DNA of 57,707 bases. Origin: an uncultured Eubacteriales bacterium. GTDB taxonomy: Bacteria > Bacillota > Clostridia > Lachnospirales > Anaerotignaceae. The notes under the pieces are model-generated. The model worked only from the letters and a program-made list of their open reading frames with translations. It was not told where the DNA came from and searched no databases. Both the position numbers and the translations under genes were made by a program. This document shows positions 8,539-16,972 of the stretch, piece after piece; positions within the stretch are counted from its first letter, which is position 1; the number at the start of each line of letters is the position of its first letter. Where the stretch lies: assembly GCA_900546215.1 (NCBI GenBank), contig URCD01000004.1, positions 1 to 57,707 of the forward strand. The letters are read 5' to 3'.

Positions 8539-9325
8539 CGACAGAGTAAACTGGTTCAGCAAGCTGATGACTGTAATTACATACACGTTCATTCTTGCGC
8601 CGTTATTTATAATAGCGGCAGTATCCTTCAATTCAGGCGAGGCGATTACGTTTCCGCCTACCGGCTTTTCTCTCAGATGGTATCAGAATATATTTACCGG
8701 GCACACCGATTTCTTTTCCGGCTTTTTAAACAGTATCAAGCTGGCGGTTGTGGCTACGGTATTCGACATTTTTATAGGCGTATTCGCATCGCTCAGCGTT
8801 ACTAAATATAACTTTAAGGGTAAGGGGCTTCTTGTATCGTTTTTTACAAGCCCGATGTTTATACCTTCCATATCCTTCGCCTTCGTCCTTATGAGGACAA
8901 CGGCGTCTATAAGGATGTTTACGCCGTTCACAAAAATACTTATCGGACATATTATCGTAATTCTTCCTTATATAATACGAAACACGATGAGCGTTCTGAT
9001 TAATTACAACTGGACGCTGGAGGACGCGGCCTCAAGCCTTGGGGCAAATCCCGCCCAGGTATTTTTTAAGATAACGCTCCCGCTTATCAAGCCGGGCATA
9101 ATCTCAGGCGCGATGCTTTCGTTTTTATACTCCTTTGACGAGGCGGTTATAAGCAGCTTTCTTACCTCGGCCAAGTTTACAACGCTGCCGGTGCAGATTA
9201 TAAACTATATGGAATTCCAGTTTGACCCGACGGTTGCGGCCATCGCAACAATACTTATGGCCTCGTCTCTTGTTATAATGCTGCTTATAAACAAGTTTGT
9301 GGGACTTGATTCAATGGTTAACTAA
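8531..9325 (+). CDS. ABC transporter permease, PotC-like
   Basis: 264 residues from the ATG at 8531 (a GTG three codons earlier is the alternative). It overlaps the previous gene by 8 bases, typical of coupled permease pairs. The EAA loop is DAASSLGANPAQVFFKITLP and there are about six membrane segments. It pairs with the PotB-like permease. Confidence 0.9.
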   Translation: MRDDRVNWFSKLMTVITYTFILAPLFIIAAVSFNSGEAITFPPTGFSLRWYQNIFTGHTDFFSGFLNSIKLAVVATVFDIFIGVFASLSVTKYNFKGKGLLVSFFTSPMFIPSISFAFVLMRTTASIRMFTPFTKILIGHIIVILPYIIRNTMSVLINYNWTLEDAASSLGANPAQVFFKITLPLIKPGIISGAMLSFLYSFDEAVISSFLTSAKFTTLPVQIINYMEFQFDPTVAAIATILMASSLVIMLLINKFVGLDSMVN

Positions 9326-9338
9326 GGAGGAAATATCA

Positions 9339-10403
9339 GTGGGCTATTTAACAATAAAGAATCTGAAAAAGAAATACGGCGACTTTACCGCTGTTTCCGA
9401 TATAAACATTGACCTTGAAAAGGGTGAGATGGTTGCGCTTCTTGGAGGAAGCGGCTGCGGAAAAACTACAATCCTCAGAATGATAGCGGGCTTTATAGAG
9501 CCAAACGAGGGAACAATTGAAATAGACGGAAGAGTTATGAACAAAATACCTTCCTATAAAAGAAACGTGGGTATTTTCTTTCAGAATTATGCCCTTTTTC
9601 CGCATATGACTGTTTTCGACAACGTGGCCTTCAGCCTTAAGCTTAAAAAAATGCCTAAGGAGGAAATTAAGCAGAAGGTTGACGATATACTTGCGCTTGT
9701 AAAGCTTGTCGGACTTGGGGAGCGTTACCCAAGGGAGCTTTCGGGAGGACAGCAGCAGAGGGTTGCGCTTGCAAGGGCGCTTGTAATGGAGCCTAATGTG
9801 CTTCTGCTGGACGAGCCCTTAAGCAACCTTGACGCCAAGCTGCGTGTGGAAATGCAGGTTGAGATTAAAAGAATTCAGCGCCACTTGGGGCTTACAACTA
9901 TTATTGTTACGCATGACCAGGAGGAAGCAGTATCTCTTGCTGACAGAATAATTATTATGAATGCGGGAAATATTCTTCAAATGGGAACACCAAAGTACGT
10001 GTTCAACCATCCTGCGACGCCGTTTGTGGCTGACTTTATGGGATTTGCAAACCTTATAGAGGGTACGGTTTCAGCTGTGGAGAACGGAAGAATCGCTGTC
10101 AAGACGCCTACAGGGGCGACGGTTTACTCAAACGATGCTGAAAGCCAGGAGGTATCCGTGGGTGACAGCGCGGTATTTACAATAAGGCCCGAAAATATAA
10201 CCGTGCTTGAAAAAGAGGAGCCGGGCTGCCTTAAGGGCAGGGTACTTAATGCTACCTATAAGGGCAATATGACAAGAATAGACGTGGAGGGCGTTTTTGA
10301 CGAGTATCTGCATGTCAGCAGCTATGACTATGAGGGACCCGGCGCCGGTGAGGACATTTATCTGTCAATGCCGGAGTCAAAGGTTATCATATACAAAAAA
10401 TGA
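9339..10403 (+). CDS. ABC transporter ATPase, PotA-like
   Basis: 354 residues from GTG 9339, which has AAGGAGG 8 bases upstream; the longer reading back to 9297 would overlap the permease and lacks a site. Walker A LLGGSGCGKTT, Q-loop FFQNYALFPHM, signature LSGGQQQRVALARAL, Walker B VLLLDEPLSNLD, H-loop IVTHDQEEA. Residues about 240-354 form a TOBE domain (FTIRPENITVLE), usual for PotA/MalK-type ATPases. It powers the importer. Confidence 0.95.
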   Translation: MGYLTIKNLKKKYGDFTAVSDINIDLEKGEMVALLGGSGCGKTTILRMIAGFIEPNEGTIEIDGRVMNKIPSYKRNVGIFFQNYALFPHMTVFDNVAFSLKLKKMPKEEIKQKVDDILALVKLVGLGERYPRELSGGQQQRVALARALVMEPNVLLLDEPLSNLDAKLRVEMQVEIKRIQRHLGLTTIIVTHDQEEAVSLADRIIIMNAGNILQMGTPKYVFNHPATPFVADFMGFANLIEGTVSAVENGRIAVKTPTGATVYSNDAESQEVSVGDSAVFTIRPENITVLEKEEPGCLKGRVLNATYKGNMTRIDVEGVFDEYLHVSSYDYEGPGAGEDIYLSMPESKVIIYKK

Positions 10404-10434
10404 GGATAAGAGGACAAGATGAAAGGAGAAACTT

Positions 10435-11541
10435 ATGAAAAAATTTGTATCTATCATGTTGGTAGCGGCTATGACTATCGCCGCTGTAACAGCGTGCAGC
10501 TCTTCATCGGGTACAACTGAAAAAGAGGACAACACAGAAACAACGGATGGTTCAGGACAGACCGACTTCACAGGAGTTGAGCTTACTGTATGCACATGGG
10601 GCGGCTCTACAGGCGCGGCTACACAGGAGCTTGCAAAGGCTTTTGAGGAAAAATACGGCTGTACAGTAGTGCTTGACGAGGTTAACGCAAACTCGGACCG
10701 TATCGCTAAAATCCAGTCTCAGATTGAGTCAGGAAATGTAGAGGATGACGTTGTTTATCTTTCAGGAGCATACGCTAAGCAGGGCGAGGCTCTCGGACTT
10801 TTTGAGAAAATCGATACAAGCGTTGTAACAAGCCTTGACGAGCTTTATGACTTCGCCAAGAACGATACAGGATACGGCCCTATGGTGCTTGTAGGACGTT
10901 TCGGAATTATGTACAATGAGGACGTTCTTAAAGAAAAGAACCTTGAACCTCCTACATCCTACATGGATCTTTTTGACGACAAATACGCAGGACTTGTGGC
11001 TCTTCCCGCTATGACGGCAACAGCAGGACCTTACGTATTCTCCGCAATCGCAGAGGACCTTGGCGGTAGCCTTGACGACAATCAGGCTGCTCTTGACTTC
11101 TATGCTGAGAAGAAGGACAACATCGGCATGTGGTACACATCAGACATAGTGCCTGCCCTTACAAACAAAGAGGTTGCTATTACTGTTTACATGGACCTTA
11201 TGCTTCCCGTTCTTAATGCTTCCGGACTTAACATGAAATGGGTAGACGCAGAGGAAGGAAACTTTGCTGACGACGTATTTATCAACGTTGTTAAGGACGC
11301 TCCCAACAAAGAGCTTGCACAGCTTTTTGTAGAGTTCACACTTGAGAAGGAAACACAGGAAAGATTTATCGAGCTTAATAACGAGGCTCCTACAAACAAG
11401 ACTGCTGAAATGTCAGATGAAAAGAACGATTTTCTTGTTTACGGACAGGAAGAGTTCGACAACTGCACATTCTTTGATTATGACTATCTTAATGAAATTA
11501 AACCTGCATTAATTGAAGAGTGGCAGAAGATTGTTGCTTAA
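10435..11541 (+). CDS. Extracellular solute-binding lipoprotein, PotD-like
   Basis: 368 residues with a lipoprotein signal (AMTIAAVTACSSS, lipidated Cys about residue 20), then an acidic Ser/Thr/Glu linker and a PotD/PotF-type bilobed binding domain starting VELTVCTWGGSTGAATQELA. It captures the importer's substrate outside the cell. Polyamine binders use conserved acidic and aromatic residues; I cannot tell whether these are kept, so polyamine is a family default rather than a prediction. It ends the operon, followed by a terminator. Confidence 0.88.
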   Translation: MKKFVSIMLVAAMTIAAVTACSSSSGTTEKEDNTETTDGSGQTDFTGVELTVCTWGGSTGAATQELAKAFEEKYGCTVVLDEVNANSDRIAKIQSQIESGNVEDDVVYLSGAYAKQGEALGLFEKIDTSVVTSLDELYDFAKNDTGYGPMVLVGRFGIMYNEDVLKEKNLEPPTSYMDLFDDKYAGLVALPAMTATAGPYVFSAIAEDLGGSLDDNQAALDFYAEKKDNIGMWYTSDIVPALTNKEVAITVYMDLMLPVLNASGLNMKWVDAEEGNFADDVFINVVKDAPNKELAQLFVEFTLEKETQERFIELNNEAPTNKTAEMSDEKNDFLVYGQEEFDNCTFFDYDYLNEIKPALIEEWQKIVA

Positions 11542-11553
11542 GCAAAAACAAAA

Positions 11554-11584
11554 AGGCTGCCGTATATAATACGGCGGCCTTTTA
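11554..11584. terminator. Bidirectional terminator after binding protein
   Basis: Ten-pair stem GGCTGCCGTA / TACGGCGGCC (one G-U) flanked by A-run and T-run. It serves both the ABC operon and the convergent MBL gene. Confidence 0.85.
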
Positions 11585-11585
11585 T

Positions 11586-12419
11586 TTAAAAATTAATTTT
11601 TGTACCTGTGTGCAGCGGAGTAAATATGCTGAGCTGTTTAAACGCCTCCATTGCGTCGGGACCGGTGCAGTGTCCGACCGCAAGGAGCTTAAGGCCGAGC
11701 TTTTTCAGCTCCTCAATGGTTTTAGACGTCCTTTCGAGGCCAAAGGCCGCCAGATGGGTGCCTCCAATAAATGCCTTTACAGGCTTTTGGAGCATTTTCT
11801 GCGCATAAGTACAAATGTTAATAACCCCGTGATGGCCGCAGCCGGTCAGTATGATAAGTCCGTCGCCGTCATCCAGCGCGACAACACATTCGTCCCTGTA
11901 ATCGTCTGTTATAAATTCATTTCCCGACTTTATAACATCGTCGGGGCATATCTCCTCAAAGGGGCATGTCCTTTCGATATTTGAGAGTATGTAAACGCCG
12001 TCAAACAGCTGGAATATACTGTCGCACACGCCCATAAAGGGGACGCGCATACGCTTGAGATACTGTGGGGAAAGGCCTGACATAGTGGGAAAGTAATAAT
12101 TCCCGTCGTCCTTTTTATACCAATAGCGTTCGCTGAACATATATCTGTTAAAATACAGGGGAATATTGGATATGCCGTTTTCAATCAGGCGAAGAATACC
12201 ATCGGTATGGTCGAAATGACCGTGGGACAGTACAATGGCGTCAAGCGAGGATAAATCTATACCAAGCTTTTTGGCGTTTTCAAGGCATGTGCCGGTGCTG
12301 CCTGCATCAAGCATAATGCTCCTGCCGTTTACACTGATATGCAGAGAAAGACCGAAATCAGCCTCAAGGGCGCTGTTTTCCGATATGTTTTCCGAAAGGG
12401 CGGTAACAGTAACTGACAT
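11586..12419 (-). CDS. MBL-fold metallo-hydrolase (dihydropterin synthase-like group)
   Basis: 277 residues with the metallo-beta-lactamase motif VLSHGHFDHTDG, early Asp in IMLDAGSTG, later metal His in LTGCGHHGVIN and C-terminal GGTHLAAF. It is closest in layout to the MBL enzymes annotated as RFA-P/7,8-dihydropterin methyl aminobenzene phosphate synthase-like, whose real substrates are mostly unknown. It is divergent from the D-threonine-aldolase-like gene, and a strong dyad lies between them. Likely a cytoplasmic hydrolase in the same catabolic cluster. Confidence 0.88.
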   Translation of the reverse strand: MSVTVTALSENISENSALEADFGLSLHISVNGRSIMLDAGSTGTCLENAKKLGIDLSSLDAIVLSHGHFDHTDGILRLIENGISNIPLYFNRYMFSERYWYKKDDGNYYFPTMSGLSPQYLKRMRVPFMGVCDSIFQLFDGVYILSNIERTCPFEEICPDDVIKSGNEFITDDYRDECVVALDDGDGLIILTGCGHHGVINICTYAQKMLQKPVKAFIGGTHLAAFGLERTSKTIEELKKLGLKLLAVGHCTGPDAMEAFKQLSIFTPLHTGTKINF

Positions 12420-12434
12420 TAAATGACCTCCGAT

Positions 12435-12461
12435 ATTTTATAATTGTATTCATTATAAAAT
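12435..12461. promoter_or_regulatory. Dyad in divergent promoter region
   Basis: Perfect inverted repeat ATTTTATAAT (12435-12444) / ATTATAAAAT (12452-12461) between two divergent genes. Half-sites resemble those of the dyad at 5182-5209 (TATAATT core), so the same XRE-cupin regulator could act here. Confidence 0.5.
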
Positions 12462-12503
12462 AAGGGCCGAATATATACAATATTTTATTTTAGGAGAAGA
12501 GCC

Positions 12504-13565
12504 ATGAAAAGAAATGATTTGGAAACGCCGGCACTGATACTTGACAAGAGGATTTTTGAGGCCAACATGGACAAAATGGATAAGCTCCTTGAGGGAAGTG
12601 GAATGAAGCTCAGACCCCATTACAAATCCAACAAATGTCCTGAAATAGCCAAAATACAGATTGAGAGAGGTGCGTCTGGCATAACCTGTGCAAAGCTTGG
12701 CGAGGCCGAGGATTTAGCGGCAGCGGGAATTAAAAATATACTGATCGGCAACCAGGTTGTACAGCCGGAAAAGGTAAAAAGAGTTGGACAGCTGGCAGGA
12801 AAATGCTATCTTATAATATGTGTGGACAATGCCGACAACATAAGGGAGCTTTCAAAGGCCGCCGTTGAGGCGGGAGCTGTTATACACTGCCTTGTGGAAT
12901 ATGAGGTTGGGATGAAGCGCTGCGGTGTGGATACATATGAGGAATTTTTGGAGCTGGCAAGGCTGGCTGACAGCCTTGAAGGCCTTGAGTTTGAGGGTAT
13001 TCAGGCATATGCAGGGCATATGGCACATGAGCACTCCAAGGACGTCAGAATTGCAGAGACACAAAGAATTGAGAGGGAAGTCAGCGGACTTAAGAAATAC
13101 CTGGAGGACAATGGGCTAAAGGTTAAGGAGGTAGGCGGCGGAAGCACGGGAACTGTTGAGCAGAAGCCGAAAAATTCTGTCTACACCGATATACAGGCCG
13201 GCAGCTATATTTTCATGGACAACGCTTACGGCCAGCTTCAGCTTGGCTTTGAGAACGCCCTTTTTGTACTCACAACGGTAATAAGCACTAAGAAGGACAG
13301 AATTGTGACGGATACGGGAGTCAAATCGCTCGGAATGGATCAGGGGGACCCTGTATTTTTAGGTGTGCCCGAGGGAAGCAGGATTTCAATGAGCGAGGAG
13401 CACGGCGCCGTATACTGTGAGCATAACTATAAAATAAACGATAAGCTGCTTTATATTCCTGGACACTGCTGTACCACAGTAAATATGTTCGACCAGATTT
13501 ATGTTGTGGACGGCGACGAGGTTGTTGACTGCTGGAAGGTAACAAGCAGGGGAAAAGCGCAGTAA
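12504..13565 (+). CDS. DSD1 / D-threonine aldolase-like PLP enzyme
   Basis: 353 residues of the fold-III (alanine-racemase-like) family: an N-terminal PLP barrel with the Schiff-base lysine in RPHYKSNK (about residue 40) and the C-terminal metal site PGHCCTTVNMFD. Members act on D-threonine, D-serine or other beta-hydroxy D-amino acids, by aldol cleavage or dehydration, and need a divalent metal. It is followed 21 bases later by a D-aminoacylase, so a route from N-acyl-D-amino acid to free D-amino acid to 2-oxo acid or glycine plus aldehyde is plausible. Confidence 0.88.
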   Translation: MKRNDLETPALILDKRIFEANMDKMDKLLEGSGMKLRPHYKSNKCPEIAKIQIERGASGITCAKLGEAEDLAAAGIKNILIGNQVVQPEKVKRVGQLAGKCYLIICVDNADNIRELSKAAVEAGAVIHCLVEYEVGMKRCGVDTYEEFLELARLADSLEGLEFEGIQAYAGHMAHEHSKDVRIAETQRIEREVSGLKKYLEDNGLKVKEVGGGSTGTVEQKPKNSVYTDIQAGSYIFMDNAYGQLQLGFENALFVLTTVISTKKDRIVTDTGVKSLGMDQGDPVFLGVPEGSRISMSEEHGAVYCEHNYKINDKLLYIPGHCCTTVNMFDQIYVVDGDEVVDCWKVTSRGKAQ

Positions 13566-13586
13566 GCCTTTGGGGAGGTTGTTTGA

Positions 13587-15170
13587 ATGTACGATATAAT
13601 AATTAAAAACGCAAAGATTATTGACGGTACGGGAGCCGACGAGTTTAAGGGCGCGGTCGGGATTACTGAAGGCAGGCTAAAGCTTGTAAGGGGAGATGAG
13701 GAGGCAGCAAGGGTTATTGACGCCGAGGGTCTTTATCTTACTCCGGGCTTTATTGACGCCCATTCCCACGGCGACCAGGTGCTTGGACAGTATCCGGGTA
13801 TGCTGGCGAAAATAAACCAGGGTATAACTACTGAAATAGCGGGACAGTGCGGAGGAAGCATGTATCCTGTAACGGATGAGAATATTGAGCTGGAAAAGGG
13901 GCTTCTGGCAATCGGAACGCTTACGTTTCCCGATGAGATGAGCCGGTGGAAAACAGCAAAGGAATATTTTGAGTACGCTAAGGCTGTGCCTAAAATGGGC
14001 AACATGAAAATACTTATAGGCCACAGTACTCTGCGCGCGGCGGTCATGGGCTACGCCAACAGAAAGCCCACCGACACAGAAATGGCGGAAATGAAAAGGC
14101 AGGTTAAAATAGCTATGGAGTGCGGAGCCGCTGGCTTAAGCTCAGGGCTTATTTACGCGCCCGGCTGCTATGCCGATACGGACGAGCTGGCGGAGCTGGC
14201 CTCAGTTGTAAAGGAATACGGCGGATTTTACGCCACGCATATGAGAAGCGAGTCAATAAATGTTGTTGAGGCCGTAAAGGAAGCCATTGAGATTGGAAGG
14301 CGCGCCGGAGTTCCCGTATGGATTTCCCATCACAAGGTTGCAGGAAGGCCCTACTGGGGCGCCACAAAGGAGACGATACGACTCATTGACGAGGCCAACG
14401 CCTCGGGTATGCTTGTAACGGCTGACCAGTACCCATATGAGGCCAACATGACGGACTTAAACATATGTATACCTCCGAAATATTTTGAGAAAAACGGAGT
14501 GGACGGCATGGTGGAGGCCCTTAAAAGCCCTGAGACAAGGGCGAAAATTAAAGAGGAAATGCAGGATGTAAACTGCGGCTACGATAACTTCTATCTGAAT
14601 GCCGGCGGCTTTGAGAATATATTTATCGCTGGATGTCCGGAGGTGAAGGAGGCCGATGGAAAGTTTGTAGCCGAATACGCCAGAGAGCTTCAAAAGGACC
14701 CCTTTGACACTTACTTTGACCTGCTTATAGCAAACGGAGGCAAGGCCAATGGAATTTACTTCACAATGGGCGAGGAGGATATGGTAAGAATAATTACCGA
14801 CCCCAACGTATGTGTCGGAACCGACGGAACGTGCAGAACCCTCGAGGAGAAAACGCACCCCAGAACATTCGCCACATTCCCTAAGGCTATCAGATACTAC
14901 CATAAGGAGAAAAAGCTGTTTACTCTTCCTGAAATGATACATAAAATAACAGGCTTTGTTGCCGAAAGGGCACACCTTGAGGGCAAGGGAAAAATAAAGG
15001 ACGGCTATGACGCCGATCTTGTGCTGTTTGATTATGACAGGCTTAACGATACTCCGACCTATTCCGACCCCGTGCAGATGTGCGACGGTATCGAATACGT
15101 AATTGTCGGCGGAAAAATCGTTTACCATGATAAGAAAACCACCGGAGAATACCCCGGAAAGATATTATAA
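13587..15170 (+). CDS. N-acyl-D-amino-acid deacylase family amidohydrolase
   Basis: 527 residues. N-terminal metal motif FIDAHSHGD, central family signature AGLSSGLIYAPGCYA, YATHMRSES, WISHHKVAG and C-terminal GTDGTCRTLEEKTHPR. This is the D-aminoacylase/D-glutamate deacylase branch of the amidohydrolase superfamily, which frees D-amino acids from N-acyl forms. It has GGGGAGG upstream and is co-oriented with the PLP enzyme before it and the second adenine deaminase 18 bases after it. Related proteins act on dihydro-pyrimidine-like rings, so a cyclic amide is an alternative substrate. Confidence 0.88.
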   Translation: MYDIIIKNAKIIDGTGADEFKGAVGITEGRLKLVRGDEEAARVIDAEGLYLTPGFIDAHSHGDQVLGQYPGMLAKINQGITTEIAGQCGGSMYPVTDENIELEKGLLAIGTLTFPDEMSRWKTAKEYFEYAKAVPKMGNMKILIGHSTLRAAVMGYANRKPTDTEMAEMKRQVKIAMECGAAGLSSGLIYAPGCYADTDELAELASVVKEYGGFYATHMRSESINVVEAVKEAIEIGRRAGVPVWISHHKVAGRPYWGATKETIRLIDEANASGMLVTADQYPYEANMTDLNICIPPKYFEKNGVDGMVEALKSPETRAKIKEEMQDVNCGYDNFYLNAGGFENIFIAGCPEVKEADGKFVAEYARELQKDPFDTYFDLLIANGGKANGIYFTMGEEDMVRIITDPNVCVGTDGTCRTLEEKTHPRTFATFPKAIRYYHKEKKLFTLPEMIHKITGFVAERAHLEGKGKIKDGYDADLVLFDYDRLNDTPTYSDPVQMCDGIEYVIVGGKIVYHDKKTTGEYPGKIL

Positions 15171-15188
15171 TTTAAGGAGGCAGAAAAT

Positions 15189-16952
15189 ATGAACAATCAC
15201 GTTATTGATGTAGCGCTTGGAAACGCCGCGGCCGATATGGTCATTAAAAACGGCAGACTGCTTAATGTCCACACAGGGGAAATTTATGAAGCTGACATTG
15301 CGGTGGCCGACAAGGTAATTGCCGCTGTCGGACCGCTTGGGGAAAAGACAATAGGAGAAAACACAAGGGTAATTGACGCGGCGGGAAAAATAATGGTTCC
15401 CGGCTTTATTGACGCACATATACATTTTGAAAGCAGTATGCTTACATTTACGGAGTTCAGCCGTATGCTTGTAAGCCACGGTACAACGGCTGTGGCTACA
15501 GACCTTATGGAAATCGCCATTGTTGCCGGTGAGGACGGCATAAATGAGATTTTCAAGGAGTCAGAGGGGCTTCCCGTTAAGCTTCTTCACCCTGTACCCG
15601 CCTTTATGAGCGAGGAGGGCGAGCTTCAGACAATTGGGGCTGCGCTTTATCCTGAAATGATTGAAAAGCTTCTTAATGGCCCCCACGCGGTAGGACTTGC
15701 CGAGGTGCTTTATCCGCCTATAATCAATAAGAGTCCGGCCTCCGCATGGATGCTTGAGCTGGCTGAAAAGCTTGGCAAGACGGCAGAGGGACATGCTCCC
15801 GAGCTTTACGGCGCACCGCTTAACGCATACGCCTCAACAGGTATCCGCAGCGACCATGAAAGCACGAATAAGGAAGAAGCCCTCGGAAAGCTCAGGGCAG
15901 GTCTGCGTGTGCTTATACGTGAGGGAAGCGCGGCTCAGGACCTTGACCAGTGCATAAAGATGATTACTGAAAATCATGTTGATACTAGACACTGCGCCCT
16001 TGTAAGCGACGACATAGATATGCTCCACATACATGAAAAGGGACACCTTGACTACAAGGTAAGACGCGCCATTAAGGCAGGCGTTGACCCTGTGGCGGCT
16101 ATTCAGATGGTTACCTTGAACCCGGCTGAAAGCCTTAAGGTTGACAATAAATACGGCTCAATCGCACCCGGAAAATGCGCTGATATCGTATTCCTTTCAG
16201 ACCTGGAAAACTGTACGGTTGACAGCGTAATATCCAACGGAGAATGCGTGGTTGAAAACGGAAGATGCCTTATTGAGTATAAAAAGCCCGAATTTTCATC
16301 CGTTATGCTCAATACAGTTAAGTTCAGCAAGGAAATCACTCCGGACGACCTTGTTATAAGCGTTGATAAATCCGCTTCCAAGGCTACAGTAAGGGTAATC
16401 GGCGCTAAGCCGACGTCTCTGCTTACAGACGCCCTTGAGGCTGAGCTTGACGTTAAGGACGGCGTTATCGAGCCTGACACGGCCGAGGATATTCTCCGCA
16501 TAGCCTGTATAGAGCGCTACGGCAAGGGCGGAAGCATCGGAAAATCCTTCATAAAGGGCTTTGGAATATCCAAGGGCGCAATAGCAACATCAGTAGGCCA
16601 TGACCACCATAACGTAACTGTTGTCGGTTCCGGCGCGGACGATATGGCTGTGGCTGTAAACCGCATACAGGAGCTTAACGGCGGTATCGTTATAGCTGAG
16701 GACGGAAAGATTAAGTATGAGCTTCCGCTTCCAATTTGCGGCCTGCTTACAGATTTAAGCGGAGAGGAAAGCGCAATGATACTTAAGGAAATGCAGGAGG
16801 ACCTCCACGCTAAGGGCTGTACTATGGGCTCGCCTTACATGACGCTTGCATTTATTACGCTTATTTTCATTCCGTTTTACGGCATTACGGACAAGGGGCT
16901 TGTTGATGTAATTAACGGAAGGGTAATTGAACCCGTTATATCGGTTAAATAA
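15189..16952 (+). CDS. Adenine deaminase (paralogue 2)
   Basis: 587 residues with the full Ade plan: FIDAHIHFESSML, TAEGHAPEL, SDHESTNKEE, VSDDIDM and the C-terminal SVGHDHHNVTVVG. It is clearly homologous to but diverged from the enzyme at 2811, so it is an old paralogue rather than a recent copy. The operon (D-aminoacylase, Ade2, deaminase) has short gaps of 18-20 bases. It may prefer a modified adenine or another aminopurine; the metal ligands seem complete, so it should be active. Confidence 0.92.
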   Translation: MNNHVIDVALGNAAADMVIKNGRLLNVHTGEIYEADIAVADKVIAAVGPLGEKTIGENTRVIDAAGKIMVPGFIDAHIHFESSMLTFTEFSRMLVSHGTTAVATDLMEIAIVAGEDGINEIFKESEGLPVKLLHPVPAFMSEEGELQTIGAALYPEMIEKLLNGPHAVGLAEVLYPPIINKSPASAWMLELAEKLGKTAEGHAPELYGAPLNAYASTGIRSDHESTNKEEALGKLRAGLRVLIREGSAAQDLDQCIKMITENHVDTRHCALVSDDIDMLHIHEKGHLDYKVRRAIKAGVDPVAAIQMVTLNPAESLKVDNKYGSIAPGKCADIVFLSDLENCTVDSVISNGECVVENGRCLIEYKKPEFSSVMLNTVKFSKEITPDDLVISVDKSASKATVRVIGAKPTSLLTDALEAELDVKDGVIEPDTAEDILRIACIERYGKGGSIGKSFIKGFGISKGAIATSVGHDHHNVTVVGSGADDMAVAVNRIQELNGGIVIAEDGKIKYELPLPICGLLTDLSGEESAMILKEMQEDLHAKGCTMGSPYMTLAFITLIFIPFYGITDKGLVDVINGRVIEPVISVK

Positions 16953-16972
16953 TTTACAAGGAAGGTATAGCT

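Noticed and set aside
12504..13565. Alanine racemase
   Set aside because: The C-terminal PGHCCTTVN metal site and RPHYKSNK lysine context fit the D-threonine aldolase/DSD1 group instead.
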